Source: Chrysophaeum taylorii
Lineage: Eukaryota; Sar; Pelagophyceae; Pelagomonadales; Pelagomonadaceae
Reading direction: 5' to 3'
DNA: 35,162 nt
Assembly (NCBI GenBank): GCA_029834535.1
Contig: JAQMWT010000647.1
Location: 1-35,162 of the forward strand
Shown: in pieces, positions 20,601 to 27,786 of the stretch
Position numbering within the stretch: position 1 is the stretch's first letter
Layout: each line of letters starts with the position of its first letter
Translations under genes and position numbers: made by a program
The notes under the pieces: generated by a model
Told to the model about the DNA's origin: nothing
The model's database searches: none
The model's input: the letters and a program-made list of their open reading frames with translations, nothing else

Positions 20601-22067
20601 GAAGCGAACCCGCACGATCTGGCGAACCTCACTTACGCCATTTCGCGCATATACAACAACCGGCCATCGGCAGCTGTGAGACGGTTTCTCTCTAGGGCAT
20701 GTTATGTTGCTATGGACCGTGCCGAGTTGCAGGATTTCAAAGTGATTGATATGGCGTGTACGGCCGCAGCCATCGGCAGGCTGTACGCCTCGGACGAAGA
20801 TAGTGCAAATCTGACGTCCGGTTGTCCACCCGAGGCACGTCGCTTCCTCAGTTGCGCTGCATTCCGGGCGAGCAGCGTTATGCACGAGGGGTTGGAGCCA
20901 TTGTCGGTTGCGCACCTAGCTTACGTCGTCGCGCGTGTCGGCGTCTCAGGGGGTCGCTCCTTGGCAGAGGCGATCATGAAAACCTGGAGCGATGTCTCGC
21001 TCGACCAGCTGGATGAGGGTGGTCTCTGCATGCTCTTGAAGGGCTTTCGATATTGTGACGAAGACGAGCCTGTCGACTGCAAATTGTCGTTGGAACCGTC
21101 GCCGAGGACCATGCGGTTTGTCGGAGCGTTGGTGCGGCGCACGAGGACACTCGTTCCGATCATGAATGCCAAGGGGCTCGCGTTCAGCGCCAGCTTGCTC
21201 GCCACGATGCCGGCTAGGGCTCTCTTATCGTTTCGTCTTGGGGTCATGACACCCAAGCTCACACGCGCCTTTGTCAATCGTGCCGCTGACCTTCCGTCGC
21301 ACGCTTGGACTCCAGCTGATCTCGCACTCTTCGCAGACTTTGTCGCGTACGTCCCTCCCTCTCTTTTGCCGCCGCGCGACAAGAAGAGCGTGCTTGCATC
21401 GCTCTGCGCAAAATTCGCATTGAAAGCTGGGAAGTCGCCGGGGATAGGTGCCTCGCGCGATGCAGCCCAGCTCGCTCGCGCCGTCGCTCTCGCTGGTGAC
21501 GACATCGATTTTGTCAAGACTGTCTGGAAATCCTGCCTCGCGAGCCCGCGCAACCTCAGCGACCATGACTTGCAGATGCTCGACCAGGCACGACAGACCT
21601 ACTTCGACGATCCTGATTTCGAGACTTCCCCGTTGGCTTTCTTCTCGAAGCGCATGAACTATGTTGTCAACGTCAAGACCCACCGGCCTTCTCGCTCTCA
21701 GGCCAAGCTCTCCGAGATACTCGAGACCACTGGCTGGGATCATGTCGACGAGTTCGAGCTTCCCGATGCGCACATGTCGCTCGACTTGGCCCAGCCAGAC
21801 ACTCGCACGGCCGTCGAGTTCCACGGTCCACACCACTACTTCTGCGCCTTTGATGACGAGTACCCGTTCCCTTGGCTCGAGGTGGATAAGTGCATGAACG
21901 GCTCCTCGATCTGGAAGCTCAAGGTCCTCCGTCGCTTGGGCTGGCGGGTCTTCGTCGTGCCGTACACCACCCGCGTGCTCGAACACGCTTGGTGCGATAT
22001 CTACCTCCCGCGCTTCCTCGACGATCTGCGGGGCGCGGGGGCCCGCATCAGGTGCCCCGAGGGGTGA
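14658..22067 (+). CDS. Giant zinc-knuckle / coiled-coil / RAP-domain protein (2,469 aa)
   Basis: One uninterrupted frame. The first ATG (14658) opens just before the first module; the frame stays open upstream, so an upstream exon is possible. It has nine copies of a module of about 50 residues, KPPPGYRCKLCGSEDHYIRSC plus a linker RVxGExRSSRADxDEDWRR. CCHC knuckles (C-x2-C-x4-H-x4-C) start at residues 16, 59, 166, 782, 877, 1088, 1184, 1556 and 1714; those at 1088, 1184 and 1714 have lost the second Cys (W, S, R). Between them lie a long charged coiled coil (about 215-760, with 88-residue near-identical repeats), further coiled coils (about 900-1070 and 1200-1540), and 10-residue RSSRCEQDV repeats. 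Residues of about 1930-2330 form a helical domain like FASTK-type proteins. A RAP domain (about 2375-2440: LDLAQPDTRTAVEFHGPHHY, WKLKVLRRLGWRVFVVPYT) ends the protein. RAP domains have a nuclease-like fold and occur in organelle RNA-processing factors, so an RNA-binding scaffold is plausible but unproven. Confidence 0.85.
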   Translation: MGRTDESRNPPPGYRCKLCGFDDHFIRNCARAKQPRLARKSEHSGRTVSGEKTAPGCRCDLCSSENHYIRNCVLAKRPTRRVDGETRSSRGGTDEDRRRRSDREDRRCRSDRWQVADPGCSRSDEDTRNSRCEQDVRSSQYEQDLAQMVGRADRDEEKSDERPFQCKLCGSDDHFIWNCALARPPTKLVRKRATERKAVHDTAERKAAHDAIFDDRLAGFECELYALRGELEKVSEALVMERTEAEKKNAELAKKHKAALEKERTESEKKNAELAKKHKVALEKEHADAEKICAELARLHGAALEKEHVDAEKVSAELRRQHKAALEKERSAAEKQNAELVEKHEAALKEERVEAEKKRAELATRYEVTLEKERVTAMQQSAELAKKHEAALKKERVDAEKVSAELRRQHKAALEKERAAAEKQNAELAEKHEAALKEERVEAEKKRAELATRYEVTLEKERVVAMQQSAELAKKHEAALEKERVDAEKVNAELTRQQKAALEKERAAAEKQNAELAEMHEAVLKEERVEAEKKRVELAIRYEATLEKERVEAQKWRTELAIRYEATLENVRIEAEVKSMELAKEHEATLEKERLEAEKNRAKVAKEHETALEKERSEAEEKRAKLAKELEAALEKERLESEKEADIAKQVEAALKKERAEAENASVTHLATVEEQRSRLEAGIASAGEEVDSVQADATLMRQEQAHEMRSIEDKIPAPRLALELAAQADKEQLVANGRAVTSAKKPVDDDIEFLASSLAAKQEEQIRHPGSGEKPLPGYECKLCGDEEHYIRSCALAKSPTQRVNGEIRSSWADAEEDWRCSDNRGQEAILRCSRSKHSVRSPISEQHVRSPRREKVLARKKLADGDEKPPSWYRCKRCGNNDHYTRDCATKRTRRVRKRKSDYGVEREATFDEQRAAFERELAAVRVELEKLSDALQNLEHTEVEKKSAEVEKQQATALENGRVEAEIASVANTAAVDEQRSQVEQDVSSARGEADAARVDVARVQREQADSSRRSDEKIADLQIELEHATPKIEGRLSAKGKQVASLQEPVVNETELEAVPLAERCDEHFLRTERGEKPPIGYRCKVWGNEDHYIRSCVPAKPPTRRADVETFSSRADIDEDRQRISNGGQEDIIGCLRLEQDAQSSLSSEQDVWNSRREQEMAQVKGTDGNEEPTSGYRCTLSGREDHYIRACPLAKPPTQPVWEWAAKHKAACDEQRAAFERELAVVHGEREEAVGALETEHTESEIKCAELAKQQDAVLEENRADAKQASATHTAALEEQRLRMDGEVASAWEEAVSAPADSAQTQTVLADVVRNAEEQIAALRLELELETQTGKARLGAKENEVPSLQNKDKQDLAAEALEEQRLRLEGKVANAFQEAASARAGAVQMRKELVDVVRNVEEQITKLWLELELGTKTGEMRQGAKQDEITSLQSEDERDLAAALEEQRLRLGGEVANAREEAASERAYAAQTRKELADVVGNAKEQIAALRLELELATQTGEAQQGAEENEITSLKSEDARNLAVAALSTREEQTGRSGRGEKPPPGYRCKLCGSEDHYIRSCALAKAPTRRVNGEIRSSRADADDDWRRRGNLRQEASPGYSQTEKDLQSSPCKQHVRDLQSRRDVQAAWRGHDMRGSRCEQDAKSSLLEQDSQSSRCEQDDRSSRDEQGVRSEFPEHDIQCAPDNEELAPMGRNDRSEKPPPGYRCKLRGSEDHNIRSCALAKPPTQALDGETHLSQDDTDESWRRNGNCDAEAIPGFIPGFSHLELQLRSSRCEQEVRRSRCEQESRSSPGPYGKDVRSSQLEQDARSLRHEQDVRNMPCEQDVRNSGSGQNVQRMHYERGGVWNSRSVLEVRGAQHRQDLRSGRPSVRDNIEGWKVSCSSSMLCDEKQCSDIIGADEREAMELALMARSSANLPRKDREAVHASLVQRASPQLSELPLRCVASMVFNMSKGGCRDLTFFESVVREVTRRPQEANPHDLANLTYAISRIYNNRPSAAVRRFLSRACYVAMDRAELQDFKVIDMACTAAAIGRLYASDEDSANLTSGCPPEARRFLSCAAFRASSVMHEGLEPLSVAHLAYVVARVGVSGGRSLAEAIMKTWSDVSLDQLDEGGLCMLLKGFRYCDEDEPVDCKLSLEPSPRTMRFVGALVRRTRTLVPIMNAKGLAFSASLLATMPARALLSFRLGVMTPKLTRAFVNRAADLPSHAWTPADLALFADFVAYVPPSLLPPRDKKSVLASLCAKFALKAGKSPGIGASRDAAQLARAVALAGDDIDFVKTVWKSCLASPRNLSDHDLQMLDQARQTYFDDPDFETSPLAFFSKRMNYVVNVKTHRPSRSQAKLSEILETTGWDHVDEFELPDAHMSLDLAQPDTRTAVEFHGPHHYFCAFDDEYPFPWLEVDKCMNGSSIWKLKVLRRLGWRVFVVPYTTRVLEHAWCDIYLPRFLDDLRGAGARIRCPEG
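15581..16372 (+). repeat. 264-bp in-frame repeats within the giant gene, three copies
   Basis: Units starting at 15581, 15845 and 16109 (CGTTGATGCGGA) have an exact 264-bp (88-codon) period. The first two are nearly identical; the third has diverged in its second half. They encode the KHEAALKEERVEAEKKRAEL coiled coil, and the spacing keeps the frame. Confidence 0.9.
18505..19250 (+). repeat. About 250-bp in-frame coiled-coil repeats, three copies
   Basis: Segments starting with codons for ALEEQRLR at about 18505, 18754 and 19003 repeat every 83 codons or so. Each encodes EVANAxEEAASxRA, then AEEQIAALRLELEL, then TGEARxGAKENEITSLQ. They are more diverged than the 264-bp repeats. Confidence 0.85.
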
Positions 22068-22322
22068 CCGTGCTTATTACTCCTTGGTTCCACAGCGACG
22101 GAGTGTCGTCGTCGCATGAAGCAAGCGAGGTAGCCGAGCCTAGATCGTCGGGAGCCACCGAGTCCCTCACCGCCGCGGGCCAGGACTGATAAAACCGAGA
22201 AGACCCTCCGCGCACCTTCGTCGTCGCTTTTTCGCACCTCCGCTCGCACCCCCCCCCTCTTAGCATTAGAATAGAGGGACGCCCGTCATTTTCTACGAGT
22301 TATTATCACTGATAGAGTGTAG
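22068..22322. other. Short intergenic region between two plus-strand genes
   Basis: 3' flank of the giant gene and 5' flank of the next. CACCCCCCCCCTCTTAGCATTAG at 22247-22269 resembles the C-run end of the dispersed GTCGAC repeat but lacks the GTCGAC core. No other feature. Confidence 0.45.
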
Positions 22323-22811
22323 ATGTGGGTGTGGGCGGTGTTTGTCGCGTCGCACGTAGGCGTCGCGTTGGTGGTGCCGACTGGTGGGACGCGTCGGGGA
22401 CGCGTCGAGATGATTATTTCGCCAGAGGCGATGATAACGGTGCAGAAGACATTCAATCGCGCGGGGTTTGAGAAGACGGTGACATCGTATATGAAAACGA
22501 AGAAGGTGAGTCGCGAGGTCGCCGAGCGCGAGTTTGCAACATACCTTCTCGATCCCGACGCCTACGTCTTGGCCAAGGCCGAGAACTCTTTCCGGGAAAA
22601 GTCGCCGACCAAGCAGCTCAACGTGAAACCGGCCGAGCCCGGGGCGCGGCGGAGCCCGCTCTTGCAGGCCTACATCGACGAGGGCGGCGACGAGGTCCGC
22701 GAGCGAATCGAAAAATTCGAACGACAGAGCTCCATCAAAGCCCTCTCGATCATCTCCGTGTTGTCGGCCTTACTGCTTGGCAAGGACTACATCGCTGACA
22801 TCTTGCCATGA
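22323..22811 (+). CDS. Small protein of unknown function, hydrophobic N-terminus and C-terminal membrane helix
   Basis: 162 residues from an ATG at 22323 to a TGA at 22809. Residues 2-19 (WVWAVFVASHVGVALVVP) look like a signal sequence, followed by a basic TRRGRVE stretch. In an alga this could be an ER signal or the first part of a plastid-targeting presequence. Residues 30-85 are helical and charged (SPEAMITVQKTFNRAGFEKT, EVAEREFATYLLDPDAYVLA), 110-135 are charged, and 139-152 (KALSIISVLSALLL) form a short hydrophobic helix near the C-terminus. I do not recognise the family. It converges on the ADRM1 gene with 211 bp between their ends. Confidence 0.7.
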   Translation: MWVWAVFVASHVGVALVVPTGGTRRGRVEMIISPEAMITVQKTFNRAGFEKTVTSYMKTKKVSREVAEREFATYLLDPDAYVLAKAENSFREKSPTKQLNVKPAEPGARRSPLLQAYIDEGGDEVRERIEKFERQSSIKALSIISVLSALLLGKDYIADILP

Positions 22812-23022
22812 GGTCGATTTTCGTGGTTGTGCTTGGGAGCTTTTGTTTCATACTAATACAAATCTAATGCTCGGTGGGCCATTCTAGCGCGTGGTGGCAT
22901 GCGAAACAAAACGGAGCAGTCCTCCTTTCGAAGGAGGAGGAGGAGAAGAAGAAGAAGAAGAAGAAGAAGCTGGGCGGCGTTCTCGCTTGATATTCTTGAA
23001 TTTGGGCGCTGCGTCGTCGTCG
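22812..23022. other. Convergent 3' ends, with (GAA)n tract
   Basis: Shared 3' flank of the small gene and ADRM1. 22930-22969 is a GAAGAAGAA-type tract. 22984-23035 partly duplicates the end of the ADRM1 coding sequence (a GACGACGACGCAGCGCCCAA block on the minus strand), which could be read as an alternative C-terminus if spliced. Confidence 0.5.
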
Positions 23023-24045
23023 TCAGTCGGTCTTGGGCGCTGCGTCGTCGTCGTCGTCTGGCTTGGGGGGAGCGTCGCCCATTTTGTCATCACCATCGTC
23101 GTCGCGCTCGGCGGCGTCGGGCTGGTTGGTGTGCATGATGGCGTCGAGGAAGGCGCGAACGGGGTCGGGCGTGGGGGTGGTGGAGGGCTCGATCCCAAAA
23201 TTGGCGAAGATAGAGGCGAAGTTGTCCGGGGTGCGGAGGGCACTCGCGAGCTGCGCGAGGGCCTGGCGGAACTGGGGCCGACGGGCGACGGCGCGGAGCT
23301 CGTCGCGAGAGCGTTGGGGCTCGGGGAGGTGGTCGAGGAGGCGCGCCACCGCGGCCTCGTCCTCGAGGATGCCCGAGGCGTCGATCGCCTCGGGCGCGAG
23401 GACGTCGGCGAGGGAGAGCGGGGGCGGGAGGGCGCCGGTCATCGCGCGTTGGAGGGCCTCGCTCGAGACGGGTTGCGAGGCGGGCTCTGGCTGGCGCTGC
23501 TGGCGCGCCTGCGGGGGCATGCCCAGGTTTTGCATCACACTCTGGAGGCCCTCGAGGGTGATGGCGCCCGGGCCCGAGGGCTCTGCGCCTTCCTGGAATC
23601 GCCGGAGCACGTTCCCGAGCTGTCCCGCCGGGGCCGGCGCGGGGGCGTCGCCGTTCATCGCGGCGTTGAGCCTCGCGACGAGGGCATCGTCGTCGCTGGC
23701 GTCCTTGGCCTGCATCCAAAAGAAGAAACGTCGCGCGGTGTTTTCCCGGAACTGAAGCACGTAGACCCGGTCATCGCGGCCCGTGTCGATCTTCTCGAAC
23801 TTGGCGTCCCCGGGAAATACCATGTGGTCGCAGCTCGCGTCCACGGCGAGCGTCGTCCGGTCGCGCCACTGGAAGTGCATCAGGCTGTCGACGCGCACGA
23901 GCTGCACCTCGCCTCGCCGCGGCGTCGGCATCACCCACACCTTCCCTCCGCTCCGCGCCTCTGTCTCGCATTTTCCCGCCTTGAACCGCACGATTGGCTC
24001 CTCGCTCCTTCCGCCCCCGGCCCCCATCAAGTTTTGCAAATTCAT
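23023..24045 (-). CDS. ADRM1: Proteasomal ubiquitin receptor Rpn13/ADRM1
   Basis: 340 residues from an ATG at 24045. It is a subunit of the 26S proteasome regulatory particle: the N-terminal Pru domain binds ubiquitin and Rpn2, and the C-terminal DEUBAD domain binds the deubiquitinase UCH37. The Pru domain (about 14-131) shows IVRFKAGKC, SLMHFQWRDRTT, MVFPGDAKFEKI, RVYVLQFRENTARRFFFWMQ, all typical. A linker rich in P, A and Q follows, then a DEUBAD-like helical region (about 208-305) with LSLADVLAPEAI, LLDHLPEPQR, FRQALAQLASALRT, FASIFANFGI. It ends in a KMGDAPPKPDDDDD-type acidic tail. Length fits the family (about 400 in animals). The frame is open 33 codons upstream of this ATG, but that stretch looks like non-coding flank. 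The symbol is by domain match. Confidence 0.93.
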   Translation of the reverse strand: MNLQNLMGAGGGRSEEPIVRFKAGKCETEARSGGKVWVMPTPRRGEVQLVRVDSLMHFQWRDRTTLAVDASCDHMVFPGDAKFEKIDTGRDDRVYVLQFRENTARRFFFWMQAKDASDDDALVARLNAAMNGDAPAPAPAGQLGNVLRRFQEGAEPSGPGAITLEGLQSVMQNLGMPPQARQQRQPEPASQPVSSEALQRAMTGALPPPLSLADVLAPEAIDASGILEDEAAVARLLDHLPEPQRSRDELRAVARRPQFRQALAQLASALRTPDNFASIFANFGIEPSTTPTPDPVRAFLDAIMHTNQPDAAERDDDGDDKMGDAPPKPDDDDDAAPKTD

Positions 24046-24117
24046 CGCCGCTCCTCCACCAAGCTCCAAGGGTAAGTAATAAGTGAAGTGAACTCGACAA
24101 CGAAGGGTTATTAAGGA
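24046..24117. other. ADRM1 upstream flank
   Basis: Only about 70 bp separate the ADRM1 start codon from the first base of the right Helitron array, so the array effectively forms the ADRM1 promoter region. Contains AAGTGAAGTGAA, which resembles hAT subterminal motifs but is probably coincidental. Confidence 0.5.
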
Positions 24118-24470
24118 GTCACAAGTGCAGGCCAGTAAGTTCACCTAGTCCCAATCTCTAACCCTAGTAAGTTCAGGTCTGGTCCCACTAAGTTCACCTG
24201 GTCAGTTAGTTCACTTAGTCCCAATCTCTATCCCGGCGTAAACCCACTCGTGCTCACGCCCACTCACCCCACTCTCCTTTGAGCTCGTCGCTCTCACCTC
24301 CGCTAATCTAAGCTGCTTTGATCCGCACGCGCCGCCAGCCTTTGAGTTTGAGTTGTCAAAAAACTCCAGTAAGCTCACCTGGTCTAAGTAAGTTCACCTG
24401 GTCACTCACTTCACCTAGTCCCAATGTCTAGACCCAGTAAGCTCACCTGGCCCCAGTAAGTTCACCTACA

Positions 24471-25054
24471 GTGCGCGTGTAGACGCCGGGAGGGGGCTTA
24501 TCGGTATTGCGCAGCACGTGTGGGGTAGGGTGGAGTCGTCGACTCAGAAGAGCATACCCTCGGGGTTGCCGATCGACAGAGAGCCACGTAGAGCTGGACG
24601 TGACAGAAGACGGGCTTGGGCGAGAGGACGCCGACCTCGCGGGGCGTCTGGCCCTGGCTCTTGTTGATCGTTTGGCGTCGGCGGGCCTTAAGGGATACAG
24701 GTTGGAGGAGCCTCGGTGACACGACACGATCGATCATGTATCTGGTACCGTTGCAGTGGCCGTGCGACGGGTCGAGGTTGCGAAGACTTTAAGCTCGCGA
24801 TCAAAGTCAGCATGCCGTTGGTTGTCAGGGAGTTGAAAACTCGACTGTAAAGAGCGAGGCGTCGTCTTCCGACCCAACCTAGTCGGCCGAAAAGAACTCC
24901 GACGCCTCGTCTCCGGGAAAAAAGGCCGCGGTCATGCGCGCGTTGTCAGCATCGACAACATCGTTTCGACGGGGCGTGAGAATGGCGCGCTGAAAGAGCC
25001 GCCGCGGGTCGTGGAAATAGTCTGCGAGGTCGCCGTAGACGGCTTGGAGGATCA
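24471..25054 (-). pseudogene. Helitron Pif1-like helicase C-terminal fragment, unit 6
   Basis: Reverse-strand copy with [19 protein letters not shown] and the common TAG stop. It shares with unit 5, and with no other unit, the missing T in GTCGTGTCACC, the TCTGTCACGTCC change and TATGCTCTTC, so these two innermost units are sister copies. Six Ts in the T run leave that segment in frame. Confidence 0.87.
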
Positions 25055-25417
25055 CTGTCTGGCTCTCGCGCCTACCTGATCCTTACTCTCGCGCCTACCT
25101 GATCCTTACCCTAAATCGAGGGACAAACAGACAAACAAACAGACAGACAAACATCTGTCGATTAGTAGTTAGGACAAGTGCAGGCCAGTAAGTTCGCCAG
25201 TAAGTTCACCTGGTCCCAATCTCTAACCCCAGTAAGTTCACCTGGTCCCAGTAAGTTCACCTAGTCCCAATCTCTAACCGTTCTGCTTAAAAAGTTCGGC
25301 GTAAGCCCACTCGTGCTCACATCCACTCACCCCACTCTCCTTTGAGCTCGTCGCTCTCACCTCCGCCAATCTAAGCTGCTTGGATGATTCACCTGGTCCC
25401 AGTAAGTTCACCTACAG

Positions 25418-26002
25418 TGCGCGTGTAGACGCCGGGAGGGGGCTTATCGGTATTGCGCAGCACGTGTGGGGTAGGGTGGAGTCGTCGACTCAGAAGAGGA
25501 TATCCTCGGGGTTGCCGATCGACAGAGAGCCACGTAGAGCTGGACGTGGCAGAAGACGGGCTTGGGCAAGAGGACGCCGACCTCGCGGGGCGTCTGGCCC
25601 TGGCTCTTGTTGATCGTTTGGCGTCGGCGGGCCTTAAGGGATACAGGTTGGAGGAGCCTCGGTGACAACGACACGATCGATCATGTATCTGGTACCGTTG
25701 CAGTGGCCGTGCGACGGGTCGAGGTTGCGAAGACTTTAAGCTCGCGATCAAAGTCAGCATGCCGTTGGTTGTCAGGGAGTTCAAAACTCGACTGTAAAGA
25801 GCGAGGCGTCGTCTTCCGACCCAACCTAGTCGGCCGAAAAGAACTCCGACGCCTCGTCTCCGGGAAAAAAAGGCCGCGGTCATGCGCGCGTTGTCAGCAT
25901 CGACAACATCGTTTCGACGGGGCGTGAGAATGGCGCGCTGAAAGAGCCGCCGCGGGTCGTGGAAATAGTCTGCGAGGTCGCCGTAGACGGCTTGGAGGAT
26001 CA
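25418..26002 (-). pseudogene. Helitron Pif1-like helicase C-terminal fragment, unit 7
   Basis: Reverse-strand copy with the frame readable from QAVYGDLADYF through RRNDVVDADNAR, then shifted by a 7-base run, then [19 protein letters not shown]. It carries the common TAG. About 15 bp of minisatellite separates its end from a truncated spacer at 25381, so the spacer to unit 6 is shortened. Confidence 0.86.
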
Positions 26003-26067
26003 CTGTCTGGCTCTCGCGCCTACCTGATCCTTACTCTCGCGCCTACCTGATCCTTACCCTAAATCGA

Positions 26068-26069
26068 GG

Positions 26070-26127
<58 letters not shown>
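26068..26127 (-). repeat. (ACAG)n microsatellite
   Basis: About 14 ACAG units in a row before AAACATCTGTCGATTAGTAG. The same tract in other units is 2-6 repeats long with AAAC interruptions, so this one has expanded. Confidence 0.9.
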
Positions 26128-26129
<2 letters not shown>

Positions 26130-26524
26130 TCTGTCGATTAGTAGTTAGGACAAGTGCAGGCCAGTAAGTTCACCTAGTCCCAATCTCTAACCCCAGCATT
26201 TTCACCCCGTTAAGTTCACCTAGTCCCAATCTCTAACCCCAGTAAATTCGGCGTAAACCCAATCTCTTTAGTTCGGCGTAAACCCACACCCACTCACCCC
26301 ACTGGCACTGTCCTTTGAACTCGTCGCCGTCACCCCCGCCAATCTAAGCTGCTTTGATCCGCACACGCCGCTAAGCTTTGAGTTTACTCTAAAAGCCCCA
26401 GTAAGTTCGCACTTGGTCTCAGTAAGTTCACCTGGTCACTAAGTTCACCTAATCCCAATCTCCAACCCCAGGAAGTTCACCTGGTTCCAGTAAGTTCACC
26501 TGGTCCCAGTAAGTTAACCTATAT

Positions 26525-27109
26525 TGCGCGTGTAGACGCCGGGAGGGGGCTTATCGGTATTGCGCAGCACGTGTGGGGTAGGGTGGAGTCGTCGACCCAG
26601 AAGAGGATATCCTCGGGGTTGCCGATCGACAGAGAGCCACGTAGAGCTGGACGTGGCAGAAGACGGGCTTGGGCAAGAGGACGCCGACCTCGCGGGGCGT
26701 CTGGCCCTGGCTCTTGTTGATCGTTTGGCGTCGGCGGGCCTTACGGGATACAGGTTGGAGGAGCCTCGGTGACAACGACACGATCGATCATGTATCTGGT
26801 ACCGTTGCAGTGGCCGTGCGACGGGTCGAGGTTGCGAAGACATTAAGCTCGCGATCAAAGTCAGCATGCCGTTGGTTGTCAGGGAGTTCAAAACTCGACT
26901 CTTGAGAGCGAGGCGTCGTCTTCCGACCCAACCTAGTCGGCCGAAAAGAACTCCGACGCCTCGTCTCCGGGAAAAAAAGGCCGCGGTCATGCGCGCGTTG
27001 TCAGCATCGACAACATCGTTTCGACGGGGCGTGAGAATGGCGCGCTGAAAGAGCCGCCGCGGGTCGAGGAAACAGTCTGCGAGGTCGCCGTAGACGGCTT
27101 GGAGGATCA
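26525..27109 (-). pseudogene. Helitron Pif1-like helicase C-terminal fragment, unit 8
   Basis: Reverse-strand copy with the helicase motifs and the common TAG. It carries CTCAAGAGTCGAG where most units read CTTTACAGT(A/C)GAG; unit 11 shares this. It has CTGTTTCCTC in place of CTATTTCCAC near its helicase start. Confidence 0.86.
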
Positions 27110-27155
27110 CTGTCTGGCTCGCGGGCCTACATGATCCTTACCCTAAATCGAGGGA

Positions 27156-27304
27156 CACCCCACAAACCCACCCACATCCTTCATGCTCCCCACACACACC
27201 CCCCCTCATAGCAGTCGACATTTAAAGACAGACACCTTCGTGGTTCTCTCCACACACACCCCCCTCTTAGCGGTCGACATTTAAAGACAGACACCTTCGT
27301 CGCA
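27156..27304 (-). repeat. Two terminal fragments of the dispersed GTCGAC repeat
   Basis: CCACACACACCCCCCTCTTAG-type C-rich ends followed by GCAGTCGACATTTAAAGACA occur at about 27188-27232 and 27251-27290. The first is preceded by CCACCCACATCCTTCATGCTCC at 27168-27190, which is the unoccupied form of the site into which the MITE at 27463 has inserted in the next copy. Confidence 0.75.
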
Positions 27305-27765
27305 CATACGTCCGGCGGCAGCATGCGTACGACCTACGGACGGGGCCCGTCCTCTCTTCACCTGCCCCACGCCTCGGCGATGACCCCGACTAGGTCCCGC
27401 GTACTTATCTCCGCCCGTCAGGCACATCCCGCATACCCCACAAACCCACCCACATCCTTCATTAGGGCCGGATAAGAAAACGAGACTAGCCCGCGCCGCA
27501 ACGACGGGTCCTACAACGCGTGGGCTTTTTCCTTTTTTTGCGTGAGGGGACGAAAGGATGCCGACTTCACTATGGGGACTAGTTCCATCGCGACGATCTC
27601 GCGGCGTGGCGGCACATACTGCTTGAGTACAAATGAACATAGCTCAGCGATCCGTTGAGTATGTCTTAGTACAAACTGAAACATAGTTAACGGCTCGTAC
27701 GAACTTTCTTATCCGACCCTGCCTTCATGCTCCCCACACACACCCCCCTCTTAGCAGTCGACATT
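27305..27765 (-). repeat. Dispersed GTCGAC repeat, copy C, split by a MITE
   Basis: Reverse-strand copy that contains CATACGTCCGGCGGCAGCAT, GTACGACCTACGGACGG, CCTCGGCGATGACCCCGAC, then CCACATCCTTCAT, an inserted 259-bp element, CCTTCATGCTCCCC and the C-rich GCAGTCGACATT end. Same family as 8523-8716 and 13791-13993. Confidence 0.75.
27463..27721. mobile_element. MITE, 259 bp, with terminal inverted repeats and 7-bp target duplication
   Basis: Left end TAGGGCCGGATAAGAAAA (27463-27480). The reverse complement of the right end (27704-27721) is CAGGGTCGGATAAGAAAG, matching at 15 of 18 positions. It is flanked by CCTTCAT at 27456-27462 and 27722-27728. The related sequence at 27168-27190 has a single CCTTCAT and no insert, which is direct evidence of insertion. 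There is no coding capacity. The C/TAGGG ends and the 7-8 bp duplication would suit a hAT-type or related non-autonomous element; the superfamily is uncertain. Confidence 0.88.
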
Positions 27766-27786
27766 AAAAAAAAACAAACAGACAGA

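Larger units (their letters stand above)
24118..27155 (-). repeat. Right Helitron-derived tandem array, three inverted units
   Basis: Three units in the opposite orientation to the left array, with spacings of about 950 and 1,110 bp. It begins ACAAGTGCAGGCCAGTAAGT, the reverse complement of the end of the left array. Spacers hold the minisatellite (CAGTAAGTTCACCTGGTCC) and the CCAATCTAAGCTGCTTTGAT spacer block. It ends after the CCTAAATCGAGGGACA lead-in, where dispersed-repeat DNA starts. Confidence 0.85.

Noticed and set aside
22891..24075. 394-residue plus-strand frame opposite ADRM1
   Set aside because: Gly/Glu/Arg/Leu-rich mirror of the ADRM1 coding strand with no recognisable domain.
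5186..24117. The 19-kb island as a giant mobile element between inverted arrays
   Set aside because: It carries housekeeping genes (eEF1B, ADRM1), and the arrays contain tandem satellite units without terminal structure or target duplications around the island. A flanking-array explanation is simpler.
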